Assembly: GCA_003254925.1 (NCBI GenBank)
Contig: QANZ01034009.1
Span: 76,613 to 140,612, forward strand
DNA length: 64,000 nt
Direction: 5' to 3'
DNA from: Chamaecrista fasciculata
Taxonomy: Eukaryota; Streptophyta; Magnoliopsida; Fabales; Fabaceae
Shown here piece after piece: positions 10,331-23,160 of the stretch. The notes below the pieces were generated by a model. The model had not been told where the DNA came from, did not search any database, and worked only from the letters and a program-made list of their open reading frames with translations. The position numbers and the translations under genes are program-made. Numbering within the stretch: the stretch's first letter is position 1; each line of letters starts with the position of its first letter.

Positions 10331-12854
10331 TCTTGACGATTGTAATATACCTCTTTATCTCTTTCATTTCACCCCTCGTTCCTCGTCATAATTCGTTCAT
10401 ACCTCTTCTCTTTTTCTTCTCTGCAACTATCTCTCTCTCTCTTCCTCTCTCTCTCTCTCTGAAACACAAATCTCAAAAGGCTAAAAAGTTGGAGAGAGAG
10501 GACTCGCAGCACAGGCACAGCAATAATTCACTTTTCTTTCCAAGTATTATTTTCTTCTCTCTCTTTATTGCCAGCTCTGCAAGCTTGTCCTCCCTCTTAC
10601 CCAATTTTTGTTCATCTTCTCTCTCGTACCCTTCAATCCCACAACCCATCATCACAGCGATAATAGATCTCAGGTACGTCAATTCCCTCTGTCCATGACT
10701 GTTTTTCTTTATTCTGATACTCTAATCAGTTTGATCAATTGCCGGCCGCTACTATTGTAATCGGCGATCTCCTGCTGCACTGTTTGTTATCTGATTCACT
10801 TTCGATCGTTATCTAATTCGGTACTGTAACTTTTGATCTGGTGCTGGATGGTATTGTTGTAACGTTGACGGGTTTGTGAAGTTTGCTTTCCCCCTTTGGC
10901 TATCAACGTGAATTTTGATCTGCTGGGTGCCTCGTTTTTTCATTTATTTCTCAGTCATTAGCTCTCTGATAATGATTTTATTGTGAGATCTCTTGCCTGC
11001 ATGCACTTGCGATTTGATAATTTTTTGAAGCTCCGATCATCTATCATATTGTCCATTGGCTTTTTATTTGTGACAGAAATGACATTATGGACATTATACT
11101 AGAGGTGCTGATGGATCTTAGCATTCACCTCTGTTGCAAGTTGCAACATATTAAGTCGATCTCCTGTTTTACAGTCTAAAATACTGAATATATTTCTGCT
11201 TACTATTTAACTATTAGCTCCGATCAGATTAGTGCTCAAATTCCATCGGTCTTGTCTATTAAGTTCAGAGTTATAGTTCAGTGCATTAACGAAAATCATT
11301 GTGTTCTTAGATAGCTACTAAGATATCAGAATGCTGGAAAGAATTTGAATATCCGGAACACTTCACTGATATATGCTATTTAAGGACTTGGATTTCTTAC
11401 ATGTTATGCCTGTATTGAACAGGGGATGAGCAGCTATTGTCAAGCTACAATTTCCATTAGAGCATTTTCACTTAGTAATGCTGCTAGCAAGTCGCACTAT
11501 ACACTTAAAAGAACTTGGTAAATTGAACGGTCACATAGATTGGGTTATCCATATGCTGATATGGAATTTGTTGATATAGACTTGGTCGTAGGTAAACTAT
11601 TGTCGAGACTTGAGACACCATCATCCTGATTTGGAAAGGCCATTGGTTACACTGCAGAACAGGAAACTTCATTCAGTGGTAAACAGATGTATAATCTTGT
11701 TCCATGCATGTTGAGAAGTTGGATTTCATCATTTTTACAGCTACAACAATGGATTATGTTATCATGAAGTACCAAGAGTTGGTTGCCTAAGTTGAGGGAT
11801 GGATATCACTAACCATGTTGTAATATGGTAGTAATTATTATATGACTTGCTATCACCAAATGTCTGCATCAGATCCCTTATCTGCTTGCAGACATGAATA
11901 ACAGTTAATGAACGGAAATTCTCATAATCTGTGGTCCAAGCTGATGATGTCAAGGCTTGACTCATGTTAGCTTTAGTGGATTGAAGATTTGGGTCTGGGT
12001 TGAACCACAGATTAAAATTTGGGTGCATGCAATGGCCATGGTGATTTGCAGACAATGGGAGGAATGCTCAAAGGGTCAAGCTGGTGGATGTTTTGGTGAT
12101 TTAAATACTAATTCTGAAATAGATTTGTGGGTTTGATGGAGTTTAGGACAATAAAAGGAAGATCAACTTGCATTGCCTGGAGTGAATGTTCAATGATGCA
12201 TGCAAAAGAAATCTGGTCTGGGCATATGACAAAATTAAAGGAAATCTGTAGAAGATGAGAAGAAAAGAAATCCTGGAATTACACCTATGGTTTAATTTCA
12301 TTACACAAACTAGAAGAGAGCAATTTTCTGTCATCAATAATGAATCCGGTATCTACTTAAAGAAAGTCATACAAGCATAAATAGGCCTCATATGACTTTT
12401 ACTGCAAAGACTAGGAATTAATCCTGATCCCATATGGTTAAGAATCTACTATTAGTAAATCATTAGGAAACTTGGACATAAAAACCAGGTTGAATAGTGA
12501 GATGATTTGATCTATTAGCTTGTGTATTTCTGATACTAGTGTATCCAGCATAACTGTCCTAATCATGATAATTAAGATATAGAATATATAATTGTTTTAA
12601 GTTATGAACTGTGAAGTTTTGTGGCTGCTGTTGTTTGCTGCAGTTTTAAGTCTTAATCATGAGAGTAGTTTGCTTGATATGCTGTTATGATGTTTAATAA
12701 TTGCTCTAGCTGTGAATTGATGCTTACTTTTCGTGCCTGTATATTCTTTCTCTTTTTCTTGACTTGGTTTCTTTTGCAGTGGATTATTTTTGTTGGAGTT
12801 TGCAGACATCGCTTGCTTGCTGAAGAAGGCAGTATTTAGAAGGAACTTTTAGCT
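10331..12854 (+). promoter_or_regulatory. Villin 5' leader: CT-rich exon plus 2.1-kb leader intron
   Basis: A pyrimidine-rich, non-coding leader (CTCTCT tracts near 10430-10460) ends at a good donor CAG|GTACG after 10673. The intron runs to TTTTGCAG at 12779. The leader resumes at 12780, 75 bases before the villin ATG at 12855. Transcription start is not determined. A first intron in the untranslated leader often raises expression in plants, but that is inference here. The long AT-balanced intron contains no credible gene. Confidence 0.6.
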
Positions 12855-15800
12855 ATGTCCAGCTCAACAAAAGTTTTGGATCCTGCATTCCAGGCTGTGG
12901 GTCAAAGAGTGTATCCTTAATACAATGGGTTAACTTTATTAGGAATATGTGAAAATCTTTTTTTTTTAAATCTTCCCCATGGGAAAATTTCCAGTCATTA
13001 ATGCTGAAATTCTACTGCTAGTATCTAATTGATGTCCTGCTATAAACACAATTTTCTCCTGGTTATATTCTTTAATTACTACTTTTTATAGAGGGACTGA
13101 AATATGGAGGATTGAGGATTTTCAGCCCGTCCCATTGCCCAAAGCTGACTACGGAAAATTCTACATGGGAGATTCATACATTGTTTTGCAGGTGTGAGAT
13201 ATAGCAGATTTTCTTCATTTTCATTTATACATGATCTTAATTCATTAGATTGCAAGACAGCATATTGAATGTCCTGGAAACAGATTTTCTGTTTATGCTT
13301 TCACAATATCCCTAATTTTCTTCTTAGTTCTGTTGAAATTGGGATAGTTGGACAAACAGACATAAAGACAACCATCATAATAGGGCTCTAGATCAAAGTA
13401 TACACTCAGAAAATAGATAGAAGATACTTATAATGGTATCTATAATCACAGAAATTTCAACTTTTGATACAAGGGGAAGGGGACAGCTTACATGATATAC
13501 AACGATAATACAATTCTTACTCTTCTGACAAGATAGATTAAAGCCTGTAACAATTTCTGTTAATGTGTGGTAAGCTCGATTTCTACTTTGGGTTCTCATT
13601 CTCTGCATATTTGCAGACAACACAAGGCAAAGGAGGCGCTTATTTTTATGATATACACTTCTGGATTGGAAAGGATACTAGTCAGGTAAGCTTTCACTTC
13701 ACCTTCCATTATCTCTATGCTTTATCTTTTTCTTTATTCAGCTGCATTGGATTCTAAAATAGTAAACCTTGCAAAGTTACATTTACTAAATATTAATTTG
13801 AGGAAATTTGTATTTTAGTTCTCAATAGATAGTGAATTTCAATTTAGTCCCTCACAGAAAATCATAAAACTCCTTTCAATGTTACTCTTATTAGTTATAC
13901 CCAAATTTCTTTCAATATTAATGACTAAATTAACATAATATCACTTCCATGCTTAGATTTTTATGTAAGTAAAAAAAATCTTAAGTTAATATTCTCTTAA
14001 TTGAACCATCAAATTATAAATAAAATTTTGGTATAAGGGTGACATTGCAAGGAATGTCATCGTTGAGGGACTAATTTGATGGTAATGATCTTTGAAGGGT
14101 TAAATTGCTAGTCACCCTATCTGTTGAGGACTAAAATACAGTTTTTCTCTATTATTTTTTATTTTTTGTGTGTAAGAATAACTACTACTTTATAGGTGTA
14201 TTTATGTCTCTTTTGAGTGGCATTTTTTTTCTAATTATTTTTTAAGGGAAATTCAGATGGTCTGAACAATACATCTTTATTTTGAGGAGGACTAGGTTAC
14301 AACTTACATGGTTCACATTCTTGTTTCAAAATTCTTGAACCACTGCTTCTTGTAGGATGAAGCAGGGACAGCTGCCATCAAAACTGTTGAACTTGATGCA
14401 GCCCTTGGAGGACGTGCAGTGCAGTACAGGGAAATTCAAGGCCATGAATCTGACAAATTTTTGTCATACTTTAAACCATGTATAATACCATTAGAAGGGG
14501 GTGTTGCATCTGGATTTAAGAAACCTGAAGAAGAAGTGTTTGAAACACGTCTGTACATATGCAAAGGAAAACGAGTCGTCAGAATGAAACAGGCATATGA
14601 TTCTCTAGACATGAACTTAGTATATTTTGGTGCATATTCATTGATTGAACTTCTAACTTAGCAATTTTCTTGTGCAGGTCCCTTTTGCACGGTCTTCACT
14701 GAATCATGATGATGTATTCATCCTTGACACTCAGGATAAGATTTACCAATTCAATGGGGCAAATTCAAATATTCAGGAAAGAGCCAAGGCTTTGGAAGTA
14801 ATCCAGTTTTTGAAGGACAAATATCATGAGGGGAAATGTGACATTGCAATTGTTGGTAAGGGCACATGGTTTCTAATTCTTTGTTCAACAGTCCAGTGAA
14901 TGATTCCTTATTCCTGTCTTTCAGATGCTTATTCTTTATATGTTTCTAACTGTATATAATATCTACATTTTGTAGATGATGGTAAGTTGGACACAGAGTC
15001 GGATTCAGGTGAATTTTGGGTCCTCTTTGGTGGTTTTGCTCCAATTGGAAAAAAGGTCATCAGTGATGATGATATTGTTCCAGAGACTACTCCTGCTCAA
15101 CTTTATAGGTATGATGGTTTCCTCTTCTTATCTTCTCTTTCCCCAATTCCCGATGGCCCCTGTTTCAAAAGGATTTAGTAATGGGAGCTGGGGACTTTTA
15201 ACCCAGACCGATTCTGATGGTCTGATAATTAGCTTGATTTGACTTTTCATTGTAGTATTTCTGATGGGGAGGTCAAGCCTGTTGAAGGAGAACTGTCTAA
15301 ATCACTCTTGGAGAATAACAAATGCTATTTACTGGACTGTGGTGCTGAGGTATTTGTGTGGGTTGGCCGAGTAACACAGGTTGAAGAACGAAAAGCAGCA
15401 TGCCAAGCAGCTGAGGTATTGATGTAGTAGCATTTACTGATTCATCTGTTGGTCTTAAGTGACTTCATTAACTTTGAGAATATCTACAGGAGTTTGTTAC
15501 CAGTCAAAATAGGCCTAAATCTACACGGATAACCAGAATTATTCAAGGTTATGAAACACATTCATTCAAGTCCAACTTTGATACTTGGCCATCAGGATCT
15601 GCTCCTGCAGGTGCTGAGGAAGGGAGAGGAAAAGTTGCAGGTGGGCTTTAATTTATTTTTCTTGTAATTCATTTCGGGATTTGTGTCCAACTAGCCATCC
15701 TAACTATGTTTTTTTATGTATATCTAGCTTTGCTGAAGCAACAAGGTATGGGTGTCAAGGGAATGACAAAAAGTACTCCAGTCAATGAAGAAATTCCCCC

Positions 15801-18800
15801 GCTGCTAGAAGGAGGTGGAAAGATGGAAGTGAGTTTTTGTTCTTATTTTATAAATTCTTTAGCTTAATCAAATTGATACCATTAAACATGTGACATTCTT
15901 TCTATTTTTCAGGTATGGCTGATCAATGGAAGTGCCAAGAATATATTACCAAAGGAGGACGTTGGTAAATTTTACAGCGGAGATTGTTACATAGTATTGT
16001 ACACTTACCACTCCGGTGAGAGGAAGGAAGACTACTTCTTGTGTTGTTGGTTTGGGAAAGACAGCTTAGAGGTAATTTTTTTTATTCCAATTCGAGATCT
16101 AACTTTTATGCAGAATGTAATCTTTTGTTTGGCAGTAACTTAATTGAGTTAGCTCAACTAATTTAGGCATTAACTTTCTCTGTATCAATGCTCATAATGT
16201 GTAATGTGTAATGTGTAATGTGTAATGTGTAATGGTGCTTGTGCTTTGTTTCTGATACAGGAGGACCAAAAGATGGCTACTCGATTGGCCAATACAATGT
16301 CTAACTCATTAAAGGGTAGACCAGTTCAGGTTTGTAATCTCAATGTCAAGTTGGGTTAGGCACTTGAAACATGTGTATAATTGAAGTACTTTCTGCAGGG
16401 CCGCATTTTTGAAGGTAAAGAGCCACCACAGTTTGTTGCTCTTTTTCAGCCATTGGTGGTCCTTAAGGTAATCATGGTTTTATTGCTCAATGGCATATGG
16501 TGTTCTTTGATAACAAATGTAATCTAAACTTGTGAATCTGATTAGTATGATTGACCTATATAACTACTTTAGGGAGGCTTGAGCTCTGGTTACAAAAAAT
16601 TAATAGCAGAAAAAGGTTTGCCAGATGAGACGTACACAGCAGAATCTATAGCACTTGTTCGAATTTCAGGGACTTCCATCCATAATAATAAAGTGGTGCA
16701 AGTTGATGCAGTATGTGACCATTAAATTCTCCATTATATTACACCATACTGAAAAAGCTATAGCTCATCTTTTTGTGCTAGTCATTCTTAGTTGCATTAT
16801 ATCAATTGTGCTGTGCTTTTTCAGGTGGCAACGTCATTAAACACTACTGAGTGTTTCGTCCTGCAATCAGGCTCATCAGTTTTCACCTGGCATGGAAGTC
16901 AATGTTCTTTTGAGCAACAGCAGTTAGCAGCTAAAGTTGCTGAATTTTTGAAGGTACACTATTTTTTTGTAAATGTTTTGGATTATATTAAGTAATTGAA
17001 GCATGGAAAGTTGGAGCAAAACTAAATTGTAAAGTGCTGACATCAACTTGTGTTACTTGTACATGTTCAGCCTGGTGCTGTTTTAAAACATGCGAAAGAG
17101 GGAACAGAAAGCTCAGCTTTCTGGTCTGCACTTGGAGGAAAACAAAGCTACACCAGCAAAAAGGCCACTAATGACATTGTTAGAGATCCACATTTGTTCA
17201 CATTTTCGTTAAATAAAGGTATTTTTTTTAAATTGTAATATTACTTATCTGCTTAGATGTTATGGAATTGCATTCTTATATACTGATATCTGAATTATTA
17301 TTGTATTAATGGGAAAGTTGGAATGTTCTGACTGTTTATTTTGTTTTCTTCCTTTGCCACATGGTTTTCCCAGGAAAGTTTCAGGTGAGTTTGTGACTGA
17401 AATTTCATTATTTTAAGTTCCTCCCTTTAAGCTCGGAAACTTGAAGATGCTAACTTTGGATGTCTGTTTCGAATTAAATTATATGATTTGTTCTTCAGGT
17501 AGAAGAGGTTCACAACTTTTCTCAAGATGATCTGTTGACAGAGGATATCCTTGTACTTGATACCCATGCTGAAGTGTTTGTTTGGGTTGGTCAGTGCGTG
17601 GACTCTAAAGAAAAGCAAAATGTTTTTGAAATAGGCCAGGTAGGCATGCTAAACAGTTTAGAATTTTGACTTACAATATTTTATGTTGCATGATGATATA
17701 CATGATTTATTCTGGATTTCTTTTTCTCCAGAAATATATAGATATGGCTGCATCTCTGGAAGGACTTTCTCCTCGTGTACCATTATATAAAGTCACAGAA
17801 GGAAACGAGCCTTGCTTTTTTACAACATACTTTTCTTGGGATCATGCAAAAGCTACAGTATGTTTTTAGACCTAAGGATTCCCGTTTTTGTTATTTATCT
17901 CGATATTTTCTAATTCATCATTCTCACTCTTTTAGTCACTAATTTCTACAGTGTCTGTAGACTTATTGCTAAAACGGATCTTGTCATGAAATATATGGTT
18001 CACAATCTATTTGTTACTTTAAAATAAAAAAGTTTTGTTAGAGAGGCAAAGAGAGAAGACCAGCAGTCCACCAGAGTAGAGAATAAATATCCACCTAAAC
18101 AAACTTGAAAATATGAAAATGAAACTTGGTCCCTAGCAGTTAACACAATGCAGGCCCCCCCATGCTGTTTGTGTTGGCCAAAAGTAGTTGCAAATTAGAG
18201 TAGCAGATATTGAGTTTTAATTCTTCAACATCCATGTGAACTTGAAGCTTCCTACAAAATGCTCTTTGCTGAGCAATCTGTTAAACTGTCAAAAGTCAAA
18301 GAACCGAGGAACCAACAATGCCATACCTAGCCTGAACTAGAGCTAATTTAGAGGGTAAACGATAAAATTCGTGTAGTCCTTTTTTTCTGATTTAAAAGTA
18401 TATTTAAAATAATAAGACCTAATCGTTGTATGAGATGCTGAAATCAGAATATTGAGTATCTAGAACACACCAAATCCATAGTTTATAGGCTTATAGTAAC
18501 TTGCCATCTGAATTAGAACTACTTGATTATTGTAGTGTGTTTACATTGTACAAGTATATCAGATTAATGTACAATTTGGTAATGTTGTAAGGTGATCAGA
18601 GTTTTATATGAAAAGACAAACATGAAAGGCCAAAACCATGTACATGTACATGTACTGTTTTAATAACAGGTACATCTGATTGTTATTTACTCATGCATTA
18701 TTTTCATGGTGGATTGCAGGTTCAAGGAAACTCATTCCAGAAAAAGGTGTCATTACTCTTTGGGATTGGCCACGCTGCGGAGGTAAAAGCCTGATTTTTA

Positions 18801-21800
18801 AATAACAAAAAAGTGTGCTGGTGCACAGTAACTTGGTTTTAATCTTTTTGATATATATTACTATTGTTATTATTATTTACATAAGCTGGTGTTAAAACTG
18901 GACTGTAATTGTTGACAAGTTAAGGTCCAATGATAATTTCATGTCAGGCCTCTTTGGCACCATTTATTTTTCTTGGAGCAATGCTGTTTGAAAAATGTTC
19001 TTGTTTAGAATGATGACACATGTGATATATGGCATACAACGTCCCAAAAAATGGTGAAACTTCTGAAACCTTTCGTAATTTCTGTTCTTCAATTTGAAAC
19101 ATGCAGTCTCAATCTTATTTTCAAATTAAGCTGTGATATAGATGAAGATGTCATCAATGTATGGAAACGCTGCACTGTTTTCTTTCTTTCGCCAGCTCAG
19201 ATAAGAGTGTTAATAAATTTTGCTGTTTGATGATAATAAAAAGTATATCATGTGCAATGAAGTGTATGATTTACATACTGATGTTGCTGCATTTTTGCCG
19301 CAATGTTATAGCTTTCTCTTAGATTGTATTAAAGACAGACAAAACTGAGATACACAGGATATCAGATATGTACATTTCTGGATCTCTGACAAGAACTATA
19401 ATGAATTTGCATACGCAGAAGAGTTTGTAGAATAAATTATATGTTTTAACTAAATATTCATGCTTGTAATCTAAATCCTGACTAACTTGCATTATCTGGT
19501 CTTTATTAAAGAAACGCCAATTCCTCCGTATCCTTCTGTAATTGTGGTTTTCTTTCCTCCTTTTAGGCAGTCAGCCACTCTTCAATTTCAGCCAGTAACG
19601 TCTGTGAACATCTATTGACATTTTAAAGAAAAAAATGGGCATTATATAACCTTGTCATCATATTTTTTGAATCAATAACACCGTAATATTCCTCCGGATG
19701 AAATGCTGTCAGTTGTGGATATCATATATGAATTAGTTGATGGCATTGATTATTTGTAATGTTATGTTCCTCTGTCTGTTTAATAAGGCTTTGTTGATTC
19801 TGTTGACAGGAAAAGTCCAATGGGTCAAGTCCAGGAGGAGGACCAAGACAAAGAGCAGAAGCTCTAGCAGCTTTATCATCTGCATTCAATTCATCTTCTG
19901 AGAGAACATCCAGTATGGTATGTTAAATTTCTCATAGATGATTTGCTAATTGCTAGCATTTCTTTAGTATTTTTAAAATTATAATAATGATGATCTTTAA
20001 AACCAAAAGAAGGGCTTAATTGGAAGTTGAATGGCTTGAGCATCTTCACCCTTCAAAACATATCGGATGTTTAAAGGCTAATGGGTTCACACTTCAATTT
20101 TTCAAACCTTTTCAAATCATGGGTTTTTTTGGCCAAAGGAATCATTTGAGATAGTTTGTTCCACTTAATAATTTTTCATTTCCCTTTTTAATTGTAATCA
20201 CTTGCTTTTTTTTTTTTTTTGNNNNNNNNNNCTTTTTTTTTTTTTTTGGAAAAAAAGGGCTAATATTGCACCCTTCAAACCCTCTTTACATGACATTCAA
20301 TTAGTGAAGAGTGGAGTACCTTTCATTTTCAAGTTAAACTTTGAATCAATGAAATTGGTTGTCTTCTTCACTCCAATCCATCCACCTGATTAATAACCAG
20401 CTTAGACAGTTCTCTTCAAAACTTCCAAACAAGCCTCTAGACCAGAGGGTGTGTGATTATCAAAAGGAATTCAACAACTTTTGGAAATTGAATTTCTTGA
20501 ATCCTTTAGTTCTTTGTGGTTAATGGGATATTTGAGTAGGGCTAGGTGATAGGTTCGTTTCTTAACCAAAAAACATTAGAATCTTATTCTTAGATAATTA
20601 TTTCTCCCTCGCTCACATTTGGGAATTTAACTGATTTATTTAATCAAATGGTTGTTGCCTGGTGACCAAGAGGTCAAGAGGTCACGGGTTCAAATCCTAG
20701 AAACAACCTCTCTGCGAAGCAGGGGTAAGGCTGCGTACATCTTGACCCTCCCCAAACCCCATCTAGTGGGAGTCTCGTGCACTGGGCCGCCCTTTTATTA
20801 TTTAATCAAATGGTCCCAACTACCTTTCTAGCTAGTTTTGTCATTCTTATCAATTGAAAAGCTGTAATGTCATTATCTGAGCATTCCATCTTGTACAACA
20901 CCAAAGTGGTTTGCTGGCCAAATGAACTATGGTGCATATATGAAGCAGTTTTTATGCAGTTGAAACCTTAACATTTCTTTATGGTGGAAATGGAAGTTTA
21001 TTAATGACGTTTTAGCAGTCCTCTTATCCTTGTGGATGATAAATCATAATATCCTCTGTTGTCTCGAGAAAATTAGTGTTACGAGATGTCCTTTTGTGTT
21101 GTATTCTAAAGATTGCTCATTGCCTCGTCTGTTCTTTTCCTTCATCATTGCTTTTTGGTGTCTGTGTTGCTCTCTTCTTCCTCAGCTGATTATTACCCTT
21201 AATCCAATTAAATAATATTATGTTATTTAAATACAGTGCTCTGTTTCCACTTAGGCTACGCTCAGTAGTTGGGTGGGTGGAAACCTGGGTAGATAACATT
21301 TATTTTATTTCCAATGTAACTAGAAAAACAAAAGTTTGGAAGGAATTGGGTGCATCTGTCTAATTTTTCCACTTTCACAGGCACAAGATAGACTGAATGG
21401 ACTTAGTCCAGGTGGTCCAAGACAAAGAGCTGAAGCTCTAGCTGCCTTAAACTCTGCATTTAATTCATCCTCTGCAAGTAAAACCATTGCTGTCAGGCCT
21501 TCTGCGACAACTCAAGGATCACAAAGAGCAGCAGCGGTAGCTGCCCTTTCGAACGTTCTTACTGCTGAAAAGAAGAAGCATTCACCTGACTCCTCTCCTC
21601 CTGGAGCAAGCAGTAGTCCTCTTGCAGAGAGTAGCGCTTCTGGTAGAAACTTTAGTTCTCATTATCAATGCAAGATGTTATTTTATCCATAAATGTGCTG
21701 GTGCTTATCCGTATTGCTAATTTCTTTGAGAAAAATGCCAGAACTGCTTGCTGCTCTCAGTACTTGGCAACAAGCTATCATTTTTTTTCCTTGTTTTTCT

Positions 21801-22822
21801 TTGTTCTTTTTCTAAAACTGATGGTGTTTCTTCTTTTTCAATTTCAATTCTAATAATTCATGCCCGTTGGCTTTACCAAAGTGTTTAGCATATTAACCAC
21901 GTGCATTCAAACTACAGAGACTGAATAATTATGTACTACTTTGTATGTGTCATTTTACTTTTACTTAGAATTTTTTTGAAACCCAGCTTTTTGATATGTA
22001 AGATGAGAAACTGCATTTACTCAATAAAATTTGTGCCGGCTTTTCCCCCTCAACCCTGGCTTCAAATCACATGCTAGATTTGCTGTTGAAAACTCTCAGA
22101 ATGTTGAAAACATAATTGCAAATATACTTCTCTATTGTTTGTACAATCAATTGAGTGCTTCTGATTATCTGACGAGTTTGAGTGATTGTGGCAGAAGCTA
22201 AAAGTGAGAGCGGTCATTCAGAGACGGAAGGCCCTGAAGTGGTTGCAGAAGCCAAGGAGACAGAGGAACTTCTGCCTGAAACTGGTAGCAATGGGGATTC
22301 AGAGCCCAATCAAGAAAATATTGAGGATGGGAGCACGTTCAGTTATGATCAATTAAAAACCAAATCTAGTAAACCTGTGTCTGGAATTGATTTCAAACGG
22401 AGAGAGGTTAGTATTTATTTGCATATTGTTGTCTTATGTATGTATAGTTGCTCTTTAAGATTTATTTTTGTCAAAGGCGTCTGGAAATATATTTATCAGA
22501 TATTTAGATATGAAAAACTGTGAAATTTATTAATATAGTGTTATGTATATCTTAAATAACAAAGAATATATATTTTTTAATATATTTGTCAAGTTTAAAT
22601 TATATTGTAGGTTTTCAAGTGCTTGAAAAATTAAGATAACTGCCATACCAAACACTACCATCGGGAATGATATTAACATAGTCTTTTGTTATTGATGTTG
22701 TATCTCAGGCCTATCTGTCAGATGAAGACTTCCAAAGTGTTTTTGGAATGACCAAAGCAGCATTCTATAAATTGCCAAAATGGAAGCAAGACATGCAAAA
22801 GAGGAAAGCTGATTTGTTTTAG
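12855..22822 (+). CDS. VLN2/VLN3: Villin, VLN2/VLN3 type (actin bundling and severing)
   Basis: Plant villins bind, bundle, cap and, with calcium, sever actin filaments. The product opens with [18 protein letters not shown], has six gelsolin repeats (roughly residues 1-720), a low-complexity linker, and a C-terminal headpiece ending [14 protein letters not shown]. Coding exons: 12855-12910, 13092-13191, 13617-13685, 14356-14592, 14678-14855, 14976-15108, 15256-15415, 15490-15640, 15728-15828, 15913-16071, 16261-16329, 16399-16467, 16573-16710, 16825-16953, 17071-17218, 17374-17384, 17499-17639, 17732-17857, 18720-18782, 19810-19917, 21381-21642, 22195-22406, 22709-22822. They sum to 2934 bases, 977 residues, with every phase consistent and length close to the family's ~965-976. 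One intron is GC-AG (14593-14677) and one exon is 11 nt. The gene looks intact. VLN2 and VLN3 cannot be told apart by eye. Confidence 0.95.
13809..14142. mobile_element. MITE in villin intron (between 13685 and 14356)
   Basis: TGTATTTTAGTTCTCAATAG at the left is mirrored by the inverse of CTGTTGAGGACTAAAATACA at the right, with further matching TTTAGTCC blocks inward. It accounts for about half of this intron and does not touch the splice sites. Confidence 0.5.
16194..16235 (+). repeat. (GTGTAAT)n short tandem repeat in villin intron
   Basis: A 7-base unit GTGTAAT is repeated about five times just upstream of the acceptor at 16260. It is confined to the intron. Confidence 0.85.
17374..17384 (+). 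other. 11-nt villin micro-exon
   Basis: GAAAGTTTCAG lies between TTTTCCCAG and GTGAGT. It is needed to join the exon ending at 17218 (phase 1) to the exon starting at 17499. It encodes the rest of a glycine plus Lys-Phe-Gln in the conserved NKGKFQVEEV stretch, about residues 633-636. Skipping it would shift the frame. Confidence 0.9.
20222..20231. other. Assembly gap (10 N)
   Basis: Ten unresolved bases sit between two T homopolymers within a villin intron. The flanking tract length is unreliable. Confidence 0.95.
20653..20797 (+). mobile_element. tRNA-derived SINE (Au-like) in villin intron
   Basis: The insert has a tRNA-like head with a clear Pol III B box (GGTTCAAATCC near 20688). Its body includes GCGAAGCAGGGGTAAGGCTG, GACCCTCCCC and TCGTGCACTGGGC, the hallmark of the widespread plant Au SINE family, and a short T-rich end. 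A 17-bp duplication TTATTTAATCAAATGGT flanks it exactly (20636-20652 and 20798-20814). The insertion is in the villin sense orientation and not near a splice site. Its 5' end may be slightly truncated. Confidence 0.85.
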
Positions 22823-23160
22823 ACTTGGTTATTATGATGGTTGATATATATTATATTCTGCCGCTTTTGCATGCTAACATATCTTTTTCATGAGATCCAC
22901 TTTATCTGATGGATGGATAGTTGTGGTAATATTGTTACACCATGGTTGGATTCCTGTGGGTAGCATTTTGCTGTTGAGCTTTGATGGACATAATTAAAAC
23001 TGTGGTTAGTGTCGAAATTGATTGTGGTGCTGCATGGAGAGTGAGTTTTAGTTTCTCCTTTGAAATTGGTTTTGCCTCTTGTAATGTTCACATCTTGTAG
23101 CTATGAAAACTGTGGACAGGCCCATTCTTTCATTTGGTCATCAAGTTTGTAATTTTAATA
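22823..23160 (+). other. Villin 3' untranslated region (approximate)
   Basis: About 340 bases after the TAG are T/G-rich, as is usual for plant 3' UTRs. No single clear polyadenylation site is visible, so the right limit is a guess. Confidence 0.35.

Noticed and set aside
10333..10698. 121-codon frame over the villin leader
   Set aside because: Ser/Leu-rich translation of a CT-rich untranslated leader. It crosses a strong splice donor at 10673.
20120..20150. T run followed by GGCCAAA in a villin intron as a further short retro-footprint
   Set aside because: No direct duplication could be found on its flanks.
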